From: Acanthochromis polyacanthus
Lineage: Eukaryota > Chordata > Actinopteri > Pomacentridae
Assembly: GCF_021347895.1 (NCBI RefSeq)
Contig: NC_067122.1
Coordinates: forward strand, 9,289,983-9,353,982
Direction of reading: 5' to 3'
Length of the DNA stretch: 64,000 bases
In this document: positions 1 to 30,152 of the stretch, one piece after another
How the letters are laid out: the number at the start of each line of letters is the position of its first letter
How positions within the stretch are numbered: the stretch's first letter is position 1
Translations under genes and position numbers: made by a program
The notes under the pieces: generated by a model
The model's input: only the letters and a program-made list of their open reading frames with translations
The model's database searches: none
Told to the model about the DNA's origin: nothing

Positions 1-18963
<18,963 letters not shown>

Positions 18964-18980
18964 TCTGGTGTGAGTTAAGC

Positions 18981-21900
18981 CTGTGAAGGAAAACAAAACC
19001 ATTCAGATACAGCACGAGAGAGACAGAACTTAAATCTTTCGGGCTCGAAAGAGTGCAGTTTAATAATCGTTTTCGTTTCACATCGAACAAATCTCACGTG
19101 ACGGCAGACGGCGGATAATGACGCCTTGCCCTTGGTGGGAGCACAAAGCTTCAGAGCACTTCATCTATTTCCTGAAGTCTGTAACTTTGACCCTTACATT
19201 CATGGCATGATGTACTCCCATTTAGTCTGAATGCATGTCACATACAGTAAATGTCTGAAACGTAAATGAATCAGTCCGACAAGGTTTAATAAAGTGGAGC
19301 AAGTTCAAGCATAAATTCAATCATCGGAGTAATGCACCTGAATAACAATGGTCACTCAGGACTAGGCGGCTGAATGTGACCTTTAAAGGATAAATATTGC
19401 TTGAAACACCATCGACTTCAGTCTCGAGCCTGAAAAGAAAAGGCTTAATAGGGCTGTTGCCTGCCTGCCTGCAGCGGGACATTTGCTTTATCAAGCTTAG
19501 AATCCATAACATTTGGTGTGATTTATGATCACTGTAGTGTTACTTTCCGATTCCACAATCCTGAAATGTAGGCGGATAACAGATAATGTGGCCCTGCGTG
19601 TTTACATTCACAAAACTATGCATATACAAATAAACACGCAGAGAATGCATTTTTTGCATTTCGTGATAGGGCCCATTAATCAGCCACCAAGCACAGTTAC
19701 CTGTGTGATTCATTCCCCGTCCAGGAAAGCGGTGCCCTTTCATTGCACTGGGACACTGAGACCAACAGCAAAGCCAGCAGCCTCACCCCCCCACACACAG
19801 CCTGCCAGCAAGTCTGTATATTAACTGAGGCAGTTTATTGTCTAGACAGAGACACTCTCTCTCTTTCTCACTGCCTTGGCCCAGCAACTCTCTGTCTGCT
19901 CCTCGCCTGCACATTGATCATCATCTTCTCCAGCAGAAATCCTTTCCACAGCTCTGTTCAGGGTCTTTTTTTTTGTCTTCATGCAAACACCTTGTCCTGC
20001 CCAAACCGAGTCAGCATGGCTTTATCGATTAGGAAAACTCCTGAGAAATGGAGGGCCTGGTTGTGTTCCACATTGTGGCCAGTGTTCGTCAACACTAACC
20101 CACACGTATCAGATGGCAAAGCTGGAGCGGTGTCAAGTGTTTGACTTGGCAGCCCGACCACATTTCTTAGAAGCTGTTTCTTATGTGGCCTATAAATTCT
20201 CTATACTATCTTCCCTTTGGCATTTCTCAACATGACAACTCCCATCTCAGACTCTTTACTACAGTCTTGTTGCCAAGGACAGCGAAGACGCAGAGGAACG
20301 TCTACACTGTAGAGAACAAGTGGGTTTTATTACAAAAGAAGACGAATGTAAATATCTTGATACGGCTTCTGACACATCGTGGTTCTGGTTCTTCATCTCC
20401 TTTTGACAGTGAACCCTTAACAGCCAGGCATGTGTCGTTCTGTGCCTTTGTCAGAACGTTTTGTCATCTTTAAAATGTAGTGAATATGTTATTTTCATCA
20501 TAAAAGTTCAAATTTTTAAGGAAAAGTCATAAAAAGTATTCTTCTTCTTTCCAATCTTGTGAATCATTTCCCTTATAATGTGTCTATTTTGAGCTCCTTT
20601 AGGGATTAGGGGATTTATGACATTAAAAAGTACCTTGATTTTGAAATATTCTTATTTATTTGGACTCGATAGGGGTGTTAACTGAGAATTTTCCCTTTTC
20701 CAAATTGTAATTATATTTAATTTTGTGTACCTTGCATGAGAGCTCACACTGGACGAGTGTGCACACTTTTAACATAATTAAGAAAATGAACCAGAATAAT
20801 TTAGTTTTATTACGATATATGACGCATCAAGATATGCCCTCTGACACATCTTGGTTCTGGTTCATAACCTGTTTTTGAACAGTGAACCCTTAACAGCCAG
20901 GCATGTGTCGTTCTGCACCTTTGTCAGATGTAGCAGATCACCTCACAACCTGCAAGATTCACTTTGCAAAGCAGCCTCAGTGGTGGAATTATTTAGTCTT
21001 TCATCTTAAAAGTTCAAACTTTGAAGAAAAAGTGATGAAAAGTTTTATGTTTATCCTTCTTCCTTTCAATCTTGTGAATCATTTCCCTCTAAAATGTGTC
21101 TATTTTGAGCTCCTATTAGAGTCTAAGTGGTAAAAACATTACATGAGAGGATTTGTGACATTAAAAAAAGTATCTTTTTTCCCCGGTTTTCTCATTTATT
21201 TGGGCTTGATTCAGGTGCTTACTGAGATTTTTAACAGTTTTGTTGGTTATTTATGTGTAATTTTGTATACCTTGTATTAGAGCTCATACTAGACTGTGTG
21301 CACACTTTCAACACATTCAAACAAATGAACCAGAATGATTGAACATTGCTACAAATTAAGATGCATCTAGATATCTTGATATGCCCTCTGACACATCTGA
21401 TTCTTAATCAGTTTTTGGACAGTGAACCCTTCATATCCAGGCATGTGTCGTTCTGCACCTTTGTAGCAGATCATTTCACAACCCTTAAGATTCACTTTGC
21501 AAAGCAGCCTCAGTGGTGGAATTATGTTTTTTATCATCATAAAAGCTCAAACTTTGAAAGGAAAGTCACAGAAGTGTTTATTCTTCTTCTTTCCAATCTT
21601 TCAAATTTAACCTAAAATGCTTCAATTTTGAGCTCCTTTTTCAGTCCAAGTGGTAAACGTCACATTAGAGGATTTGTGACATTAAAAAGTCTATTTATTC
21701 TCCCGGTATTCTCATTTATCTGGCCTTCATTGGAGAGTGAACTGAAATTTTTTTTACCAATTCTGCATTGTAATATTGTTTAAATTAGCTGACCTTGCAT
21801 GAGAGCTCACACTAGACTGTGTGCACACTTTTAACACATTCAAACAAATGAACCAAGTCGTCATCGATGCTGATCAAAACAGAAGTTCAGAGCTTGATTT

Positions 21901-22661
21901 TGGCCCTATATGAGTCAACTGTGCGCCACCACTGAAGAACATCGCCCTTGCTGTTCTTCACTGCTGGCAATGTTAACTGCAGAGGCTTTGTCACGCGGTG
22001 ACTGACACACGATCTGCCCTCTGGGTCAATATGCAGCTCTCTGCACACATGACCTCTGCAAGCTGTGATTTTCACATCCTCGACTATAAATATTCCAATT
22101 CTGCGCCAAATACACCCTGCAAGGTGGAGAAAATATTAAAATTGATGAGTGATTATTATTTTAGAGCTATTAAAATTGATGGTAACCAACACAGGGATGT
22201 GATTAGGTGAAAATAAAATGCAACATTTATGATTTCTATCACTTGATTCTGCATATTAATAGTATTGCACACTTCAGTTGGCTCTTTTCTGTCCTGATCT
22301 GACTGCGAAATGCATTAACCTGCCAGGACAGGGCCTTGGATGCGCGCCTCCAAATGCACTCCCACGCAAACAAAACAAATAAGCAGGACTGCCGGAGCTC
22401 CTCACAACCTGTGGCTGCACGTCAACAGCAGAACAAGAACAAGAGTAAAGTAAGTAACAGAGGCAGACACTGGCCAGAAGCCTGAGCAGAGGGACTGTGG
22501 AGGGAACAACACGGAAAACAGCGACCACCATGACGGGGGGATGCAGGGGAGGGGAGGATTCCAGTACATGTGAACGCGCCTCTCCCTTCCACTTCCCACC
22601 AGAGCGCACGAAAAAAAACACACACACCGAAAAAGTCACAATACACGCAGCGACCACTCAC
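18981..22661 (-). other. glrb first intron, 3681 bp, with tandem array
   Basis: Lies between the proposed leader exon and the first coding exon. It contains the three-unit tandem repeat at about 20340-21855. No other known element was seen. Confidence 0.6.
20340..21855. repeat. Tandem array of three diverged units of about 470-550 bp
   Basis: Shared landmarks recur in order: GACACATC at 20371, 20843 and 21390; CCAGGCATGTGTCGTTCTG; CAAAGCAGCCTCAGTGGTGG (second and third units); ATCATTTCCCT; TTTTGAGCTCC; AGGATTTGTGACATTAAAAA; and GAGCTCACACTNGAC with GTGCACACTTT at each unit end. Spacing is 472 and 547 bp. Short similar peptides can be read in each unit but stops and indels differ, so I treat the array as non-coding. 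Confidence 0.85.
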
Positions 22662-22850
22662 CGTTCTCCGGCTCTGGCACCTGTCAAATCCTCAGAAAAA
22701 GCGGATCCAGCGCGGCTGACTGTGCGAGTAGAGTCGTTACCAGACGCGTCCAGACCAGCCGCCGTCTTTCTTTTCCATCCTGGTCTCCTCTCCGGAGCGA
22801 TTCGTGTCCCTGGCTTTTCAGGAGAGAGAAAAAGTTACATCTCGGCAAAT
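22662..22850 (-). other. glrb: Probable non-coding first exon (5' UTR) of glrb; right end approximate
   Basis: Reading leftwards on the minus strand, the GC-rich block ends at a good splice donor: GAACG then GTGAGTGG, with the last exon base at 22662. The next acceptor is at 18980, 17 bases upstream of the glrb start codon, so the coding exon needs an upstream leader exon and this is the best candidate. No TATA box or initiator is evident, so the transcription start is not fixed and the right boundary is a guess. The proposed leader contains a short upstream frame at 22737-22778. Confidence 0.6.
22737..22778 (-). CDS. Short upstream ORF in the glrb leader (13 codons)
   Basis: An ATG with A at -3 and G at +4 opens a 13-codon frame ending in TAA within the proposed leader exon. 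The peptide reads MEKKDGGWSGRVW. If transcription starts to the right of 22778, scanning ribosomes would meet this frame before the main start at 18963, so it may lower glrb translation. No homology is claimed, and the site matters only if the transcription start is where I infer it. Confidence 0.35.
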   Translation of the reverse strand: MEKKDGGWSGRVW

Positions 22851-23047
22851 TGCCAATAATTTCTTTGTTTTTAGTTTTGTGTCCTCCTCCCCCAGCGCGC
22901 TTGTTGTTGTATTTTTTTGGAGTCACTGTGTGTATATGGCTGCTGCCCTTTCGCCTCAGCTCGGGATGCCCAAGATGGAGGCTTTGCGTGTACCTGTCAT
23001 GCAACATGCGCAGTAGCGGCTGCACGGAGCTGGAGAGCATCACTCCC

Positions 23048-23068
23048 ATCAGCACCACGGACAGCCGC
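23048..23068 (+). promoter_or_regulatory. REST/NRSF silencer site (RE1) in the glrb promoter
   Basis: The core AGCACCACGGACAGC matches the canonical RE1 consensus exactly, with TC before it as in the consensus; only the first base and the last three differ. REST represses neuronal genes in non-neuronal cells, which fits a neuron-specific receptor subunit. The site is about 390 bp upstream of the proposed leader-exon donor. Binding itself is inferred. Confidence 0.8.
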
Positions 23069-23104
23069 TCCCCGCCTCCACAGCCAGCATCCACATCCAC
23101 GGCG

Positions 23105-23119
23105 TGACGTGACGTGACG
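23105..23119 (+). promoter_or_regulatory. Three overlapping CRE half-sites upstream of glrb
   Basis: TGACGTGACGTGACG holds three TGACG half-sites at 5-base spacing. TGACGTGA is a near-palindromic CREB/ATF-type element. It sits 37 bp beyond the RE1 site in the GC-rich block and may contribute to the promoter. Confidence 0.5.
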
Positions 23120-23444
23120 GCAAGGGCCAAGAGAAGTGCTGCGATTCACGCGATGTAGACAAACGCCTCGCTATTTATGGCGGTGTCTGTGCGCTATTTA
23201 GCGGCAGATGGACTGTACAGACCATAAAGCAGCGAATTATGGATTCAATACAGCAGAGAGCTGCTAGTGGCGTTAATGTGAGTTATGGAATATTCTAGTG
23301 TATTATAAAGACCGCGTCTGGTTGTGTGAAAGATGTGGTTGTTTGATTTAGGTCTAAATGAGAATGGAATTGAGTGAATGAGTGAGTGAGGGAAAAAAAT
23401 ATAATTATCTGCAAGTATGAATGATCAGAGCTAAAATTATAATA

Positions 23445-23970
23445 CCATTGATATTTATTGTTTAAATATAAAAAAATCTTGTGACATTATTAAAAATAAA
23501 GAAATATTACTTTGCTGAAAGCAGGTCCAAACTGGGTCTTTGTGTTTTTTTTCTTTTTTTCTCTACAGTATCACACAAACATCATCTGCAAACTGTGATA
23601 CACATTTATGGATATAAATAGAAATAATAATGCATAAATAAATAAATAGAATTACTGAAATTTTGATCTTTATTTTACATATTTTTCCTGTATTTATGAA
23701 ATACACAATAATATCACTTAATTACAAAAAAGGTGTGTTTAAATTTCAAAATAATCTTGTAATGTCATAAAATAATAAATATTATTTTGCTGAAAAGCAG
23801 GTCCAGACTGGATCTTTGTCAGTTTATTTATTTATCCTCATTATTTTTAACAATATCGCGCTTTATCTGCACAATGTGAAATATATATAGTAACATAAAA
23901 TAAATAAAATTGCTGAAACTTTCCTCATTAATTTACAGATTTTTCCTGTATTTTTGAAATACACAATATG
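23445..23970. repeat. Diverged tandem duplication, about 265-bp period
   Basis: GCAGGTCCAAACTGGGTCTT at 23521 recurs as GCAGGTCCAGACTGGATCTT at 23797, and ATTTTTCCTGTATTTATGAA near 23680 recurs as ATTTTTCCTGTATTTTTGAA near 23939, each followed by ATACACAATA. Order is preserved. Both copies are AT-rich and non-coding. Confidence 0.7.
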
Positions 23971-24449
23971 AAAAATAGAAATGTCTAATGTAAAATTATA
24001 TTCAAAGCCATCACCATGAATAAACGCCATGAACTGCACTTTCTTTAAATAAAAAGGCATTTACAAATTTATTGTACTTGCACATCATATTCAGTTTTTA
24101 CTTACTAGATGAAGCTGTTAAATCTAATGTATGTATTGTGAATATATTTATAAAATGAGGTACAAATACTGATAAAGAACTAAAATAAATATTGGTTCCA
24201 TCATTTCACATGGATTTGTCTGTTAAATCAGGGATATCTTGTGTAATTATTACAGATGTTTTTACAACAGAAAAGTAGAAGAAATGCATCTTCAATCAAC
24301 AACGTATAATGTAGCATATTTTTATGATGGAAAATAAAAACTTTTTTGCAATGCATATAAATATGTGTATCGTAAAAAAATTATATTTTCTTTCAGTTAA
24401 GTAAGAAATGTATACATACTATATATGTAAATTAATATATTCAAGACTC

Positions 24450-25490
24450 GTGTAAAGCAAAATATTTCAAACTATTTTTTTCTGGTTTTAATTTTGATAA
24501 TTATGCCTTATAACTTATGAAAATCAGAAATCCAATATCTTAAATTGTCAGAATATTTCCCCACATTAATCCACAAAGATTTACAATGCAGCTCATCCGT
24601 ATTTTTTGGTTTCTCATCTATATTATGAACATATCCCATTTGTGGTTCTATGGAGTTCAGGTCAGGTCAGTTGGCTGGCCAATCAAGCACAGTAATACCA
24701 TGGTGAGCAAACCATTTCCGGTAGTTTTGGCTCTGCAGGCAGGTGCTAAATTCTGCTAGGAGAGGGACTCAGAATCTCCATAAAGCTTGGCAGCAGATGG
24801 AAGCATGAAGTGCTTAAAAATCACCTGGTAGATGCCATGCTGACTTTGGACTTGATACAACACAGTGGACCTACAGCAGCAGATGACATGACATCACAAA
24901 TCATCACTGACTGTGGAAACTTCACTCTACACTTCAAACTACTTGATTCTGTGCTTCTACACTCTTCCTCCAGACTCCAGGACCTTGATTTCCAAATGAA
25001 ATGCAAAAATTTCATCTAAAAAAACAGTTCAGTTTTCTGATTCAGTAATTTGTTACTGGGAAAGTGACAGCTGTCGCTCCTTTCCTGAACATGTCTGTGC
25101 TTCCACCAGTCAGTCTACTCCTTGTAAAGCTCTCACAAGTTCTTGGTTCAACTTTTCTTGACAATCCTCTCAAGACTGCAAACATCCCTTTTTCTTGTGC
25201 ACCTTTTCTGACCACTCTTATTCCTTCCAGTCAACTTTCTATTAATATGCTTCCATACATCACTCTGCCAACAACCAGCCTTTTTAGCAATGACCTTCTG
25301 CGGCTCCTTGTGGAAGATGTCGACAATAGTTTTCTGGACAACTTTCAAGTCAGCAGGCTTCTCTGACAATGTGGTTGTGTGTAGTAAATTCTAAATAATA
25401 TTTTGAGATACTGGATTTCTAGTTTTCATGAGCTAGACACCAGTCATCAAAATTCAAACAAAGAAAAGGCTTGGAAATTTTACTTTAAGT
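24450..25490 (-). mobile_element. Dead Tc1-like transposon with inverted repeats
   Basis: The left side (24450-24560, with AATTTTGATAATTATG and AAATCCAATATCTTAAA) and the reverse complement of the right side (25388-25490, with AATTTTGATGACTGG and AAATCCAGTATCTCAAA) are diverged inverted repeats of a familiar fish Tc1-type end. Between them on the minus strand lie transposase relics in the right order: 25148-25369 gives SEKPADLKVVQKTIVD and the helix-turn-helix KAGCWQSDVWKHINRKL; 24821-25015 gives VKFPQSVMI and SSAAVGPL; then HFMLPSAAKLYG and HGITVLDWPAN near 24690-24800. Deletions and stops break the gene. Confidence 0.9.
25148..25369 (-). pseudogene. Tc1-like transposase, N-terminal DNA-binding fragment
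   Basis: Seventy-odd codons covering the start of a Tc1-family transposase: the paired-type helix-turn-helix followed by the basic GRNKSGQKRCTRKRD and SLERIVKKS. The catalytic DDE part is only present as damaged pieces to the left, so this cannot be active. Confidence 0.85.
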
Positions 25491-25534
25491 CTAATAAGTA
25501 TGTATGTATGTCATCATTTATTATGTAAAATGTC

Positions 25535-25883
25535 ATCCATCTATTATATTTACACCGTCTACTCCTCATTAGGTTCATGGAGGGGCTGGTGTCGATCCCA
25601 GTTTACTTAGGGTGAAGGCTTGGGACACTCTGAACAGGTCACCAGTCTGTCACAGGGCTACACATAGAGACAAACAATCACACTCACACCTAGAATTTTA
25701 GAATTATCAAGTAACCTCAGCATGTTTTTGGACTCTGGGAGGAAACCGGAGTACCCAGAGAAAACCCACACATGCACAGGGAGAACATGCAAACTCCATG
25801 CAGAAAGAGCCAGGGAAGACCAGGACATGACCTGGGGATCTTCCAGCTGCAAAGCAAAAGTACTAACCACCAAGCCACCCTAT
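25535..25883. repeat. Common fish interspersed repeat
   Basis: Starts CATCCATCTATTATATTTAC, continues GGTGAAGGCTTGGGACACTC, AGGTCACCAGTCTGTCACAG and GGAGGAAACCGGAGTACCCA, and ends with AGTACTAACCACCAAGCCAC. I recognise this order from a very abundant teleost repeat; its exact class (L2-derived or SINE-like) is uncertain. The first 150 bp match 54118-54268. Confidence 0.75.
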
Positions 25884-25902
25884 CTACCTACTAGTCTAGT
25901 GT

Positions 25903-26050
25903 GAACTCTAATACAAGATGAACTAAATTAACCATAATTACAATATAGAACAGGTAAAATTCTCAGTTACACCCCAATCAAGGCCAGATAAATGAGAATA
26001 TCAGGGAATAAAAATAATTTTAATGTCACAAATCCTCCAATGTGATGCAG
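25903..26050 (-). repeat. Inverted partial copy of the 20-22 kb tandem unit
   Basis: The stretch with CTAGTCTAGTGTGAACTCTA, AAGGCCAGATAAATGAGAAT and TTTTAATGTCACAAATCCTC matches the reverse complement of the 3' half of the third tandem unit. It begins at the unit's GTCTAGTGTGAGCTC end and breaks off after TCCTCCAATGTGA. The unit is therefore dispersed as well as tandem. Confidence 0.75.
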
Positions 26051-29000
26051 CCCCTGTAAAATGTCATATTATTGAATTTACTATGTTGTTGCTCATTTAC
26101 AGTTTTTTAGGGGGGAGGGTTTCTTGTTATTTTTTGGTTCCTCAGAATATTTTTCTTTTGGGGTTTTGTTTTGTTTTGCAGATCAACATAAGTGTCCATA
26201 AAGTGCTTGGAAAGTAGGAATCTACTATTCTAAGGCAACTGGACAAACCCTGTTGGCTGATGAAGATGTGATAAACTATACAGTAACTCAGTGGATCTTC
26301 TGGTGTGACAGTTTTCTGAAAACTGCTGTTTCCAGATTCAGTAGTTTAGATTCAGTTGTTATCTCTGTGCAGTCACACATTTGGGACTTCAGTGTGGGAT
26401 CTTTTCTTTAAGCTTTTTGTTACTTTTTCGTGGTGGAGTGATCACCCATTATGTCACTGGCAATGACTGAAATGGAAAATAGATCAATGACATATGACTA
26501 AATGAATGACTAAGCTGTTACGATATTTATTTTAACTCACATCTTGGCAGAAGCCCAAACTGTTAAACGCTCATCAAATATCATAACTTGATATGGTCAC
26601 TGCACTGATTTTTATATTCAGTCTAAAAGCATTGTGTATAAAGGCATTTTATGGATCATATAGAGCAGTTTTATGTGCCACATGATTGATGTTCCTTTAC
26701 ACTGCAAACCATTCTTTGCAGAGCTAAGCTTTCTGTTAGGGGTGAGTTACATCTCAAAATGTTCTTTTTCTCATGGAGATGGAGGCTGAGCTAAACAGTG
26801 CACAATTTGGTCTGACAACATGCACTTTTACATGTTAATGTGTGTAATTACCTTAGACTTGTTTGGGAGAAAAAAGTTGTCAACCACGAAAAATGAAAGA
26901 GATTCCTCTTTTAAAACCACTATAAAATCTTTACAATGCTTGTTTACTTAGTTTACCTGCCTCCTAAGGTTCATTTATAACATATAGGCTTTATTGCAAC
27001 ATGGTCATATAGAATTTAGAGGACTCACACCCTATAAACAATCAATATAATCGGCTTTCGGATGAGAAAACCTGCAGCACTCGCTCACTTGTTCTCAGTG
27101 ATTTTACTACTCGGATCATAACTCCCAGGTTTTAACTCTGGATGTCCAAATGGTTCATATAAAAATGTTGTGGACTGCTGTAATGAAATGTGATTCGGTC
27201 TTTAATAAAGGGTCACAAATAGAAATGATTATCTGAGCGATGATAGAAATTGCTTTTCATATGTTTTTCATGCATTAGCAAAGGAATTCCCTGAACAGAT
27301 TTGGAATTTACTTCCATGAACCACAACATGTGTCTGGATTTGGTTGTGGTTCTAACTTTTCTACTTAAAGAACCTTTTATAAACACCCCAGAGCTGTTTA
27401 TGTCGTTCCTCATTCATTTTATGAGTTTGGACACATTAAAAGAAGTGAGCAGGAAGTCCTGATCTTTTGTTCTCCGGGTGAAAATAAAATCCATCGCAGA
27501 GCCCAACTGAGCTGATTTTCCTCACAATTTTGATCCATATCTCATTCATCATTTTATGTCAAACAACTTGGGAGGCCTTTCCACGCTGATCCCCACAGTA
27601 TAATCTTAACTGACATGGCATTCCATTTGCATACACAAATTAATCGGCACCATATGCACAGAGATTAATGATTTATGTCACAGAGCGTGGTTCTGGTGTT
27701 ACAATCAAGAGCACAAGGGTCCTTTTGTGTTGTTTAGAAAAATGTTCTCTGGCTGGCTACGAGCCACGGCTGTGATGGACAATCGCGTGCCATTCCAGAA
27801 ATATGTCAGGCTGGATTGAAACAATCTACCGTGGTATAATAATACCTGGCATGAAATCCACATTTCTGCTACTATACTGCAGCTCAGAAGAGTTACTATG
27901 TGTTGTCACATTCTGACTCAGATGGAAATAAAAAGGACTCTGACAGACCTGAAGAAACACAAGATCTGTTTTTCGCTGCTAAGTAACGAGTTTGTTTTCA
28001 TTTCAGAAGTTATGGGTGCCTACTTAACCGAACCCAGAGAAGCTTCAAGAACACAACTTTAGATGACAGTCACAAGATAAATTGCTTGGAGGAGGAAGAA
28101 GCACATGTCATAGGAGCTGTCAAAGATAATGTAAATCATGAAGGATGAACATTAAACACAGAGAGGCGAGACTAATGGTATTTGCAAAGCACTGCTATAT
28201 TTCTAATCTAATATTTGGAAATAGTCTTGAATTGATTTCAAATACAGTAGATTTATGCATAAATCTTATGATTCTACAGAATGGCAACTTTATATGTTTT
28301 TGAGGATAAAGAAATAGGAGGAGAAAACATACAATTGTAGTGACTGCCATTTGGAAAGTAGTGCTTCTATTGTAGGTGGGATCTCTCAGGGATAACCTGT
28401 GGGCCCCTTTTTCAGAATTAGAATGATACTGACATAAATGAACTGACATTTGTGTTCTGATTTATTGCAGTGTTTTTGTTTGTTTATCTGTTTTGGTCCT
28501 GTTAGATTGATGCAAACCTGTCAAAAATGTCTTCACATTTTGTATTTCATCATTATGTACAAATACATTCATTTTAACAAAGACAATCTAAGGAATACAC
28601 TTTGATGAACTATCTTCAGGGCATCTTCATAAGTTCCTGAGTCCACAGAACACACCAAAACCGATACAATCAACATCATTCAACAACACAATCCCATGCA
28701 TATTGTCCAGCTACCAAACAACTGTGCACTGTGCAGTATTTATACTTCAAAAATACAGCTGTTACAATAGGCGCGCACGTTACAGACTCACAGAACTCAT
28801 AAAATTGATCACTGCCCAGTGCTGCATGGGTTCCAACACAAGAACACATTGATGAGGTTTGGCAGTGGAGTAGAGCTGACCCTTGGATCGTTAAATAATC
28901 AGATTGCCATAGCGGAAATTAAGTCTTCCCTGTCAGCAAATGTTTAGTAAGTGCAGCACTGACCAAAATTATGATGGGGGGCCCCGAGCCAGAAATCTGT

Positions 29001-30070
29001 TGGGAAGGAGAACTCCCTCCCAATAGTTCAGGACCTCTTGGCGTAAGGAGGGAAATCCTCAAGGATGAGAAGTTCTTTCCAAAAGGAGACGTCCAACATT
29101 TTTGAAAGGTTACACAGAATGAGAAAGATTGAGATTTATCGCAAATCGTGTTTTGCTTGCAACATAATAGCTCCTGTATTAATATGATCAGATGACATCT
29201 TGCTTTGTTAACATCACTTGATTTGTCTTTCTTTAGTGGTTTTGACTGTCGTTGGTCGTTATATATTATTTCTGCAGTGCAATAAAACTTCTAAGTTCAA
29301 GTAAGGTATCTTATTTTTTCCCACCTTGTTCTGCAAATGTAGTTCTGTGTCCTGCATGCAATTAATAGGAACAGCATGACATGTTTCAGTGACCAGACTG
29401 AAATTAAAGTACTTCAGTATCGTTTTACAGCACCTGCAGTATACGGTGCCTGCAGTATCATCAACTGAAATGTGCTGTAGTGTTAAAATGAATGACATTT
29501 GTTAGAAATGGAAATGTTTTGATCAAGTATTACACTTTTTTTGTGCATTTTAATCCACAGGTAGATCTTTAGGTGAAAAAAAGCTGTTTTCTCGGAAAAA
29601 AGCCAAGCAGTATTGATTAAATTGCATGATCAGGAGGCAAAATGTGTTTTACGTGTTAGACATCTGAACATTACAGAAAATACTAAAGAACTGCTTGAAC
29701 ATCAGTAGCTGATTACATGTCAATCCATCAGTAATAACAATCCAGTTGGTGCTTCTGCATCAAAAACCAAAGCACCGTGTTGGCACTCCCTAAATTTAAT
29801 GGAATAAAAATAAAACCGAACCAGAAACAAGTTCCGTGAGAAGAAAGAATTTAAGAGTGTCACAGCTGGAAAAATCAAAACTGCCGGATCACCATCACCC
29901 CAAAAACAACTTACAGGGTATTTACTTCCCGAATGTGAACCCCTTTAGTTTTATTCCGGAGTAGCTGTGAGTCATAAACTGTGAATGACAAGAACAGACC
30001 AGGCAGTGAAAAACAACCATATACCTGTCTTTACTGTAATGATGGGTGGATTTAGAGATGGAAGTCAAAT
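26051..30070. other. Intergenic DNA without recognised features
   Basis: AT-rich spacer between glrb and pdgfc. I found no exon, RNA gene or known repeat. A GC-richer patch at 28975-29060 is unexplained. Confidence 0.7.
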
Positions 30071-30074
30071 ATGC

Positions 30075-30152
30075 TGGAAGATGAAGGCTCCGACCTCCTT
30101 GTGACCCCAGGCCGGATAAGCAGATTAGAAAACGGTCGGATGGATGGATGGT
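30075..30152 (+). repeat. 3' end of a fish interspersed repeat with GGAT tail
   Basis: GTGACCCCAGGCCGGATAAG, CAGATTAGAAAACGGTC and then GGATGGATGGATGG match the usual end of a widespread teleost repeat, whose tail is a short GGAT run. Upstream homology fades within about 50 bp. Confidence 0.55.

Larger units (their letters stand above)
22680..23130. promoter_or_regulatory. GC/CpG-rich block, probable glrb promoter
   Basis: The base composition changes sharply from AT-rich flanks to GC-rich with many CpGs (ACGCGTCC, GCGGATCC, GCAGCGACC, GGCGTGACG). It covers the proposed leader exon, the RE1 site and the CRE half-sites. No TATA box was recognised. Confidence 0.65.

Noticed and set aside
20183..21615. 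Similar peptides in the three tandem units (for example FAKQPQWWNY)
   Set aside because: They come from repeated DNA; frames break at different indels and no start or splice pattern is shared, so coding is unlikely.
22274..23130. Several ORFs of 70-148 codons in the GC-rich glrb promoter
   Set aside because: GC-rich sequence has few stops; overlapping frames on both strands, no homology, and the region fits promoter and leader.
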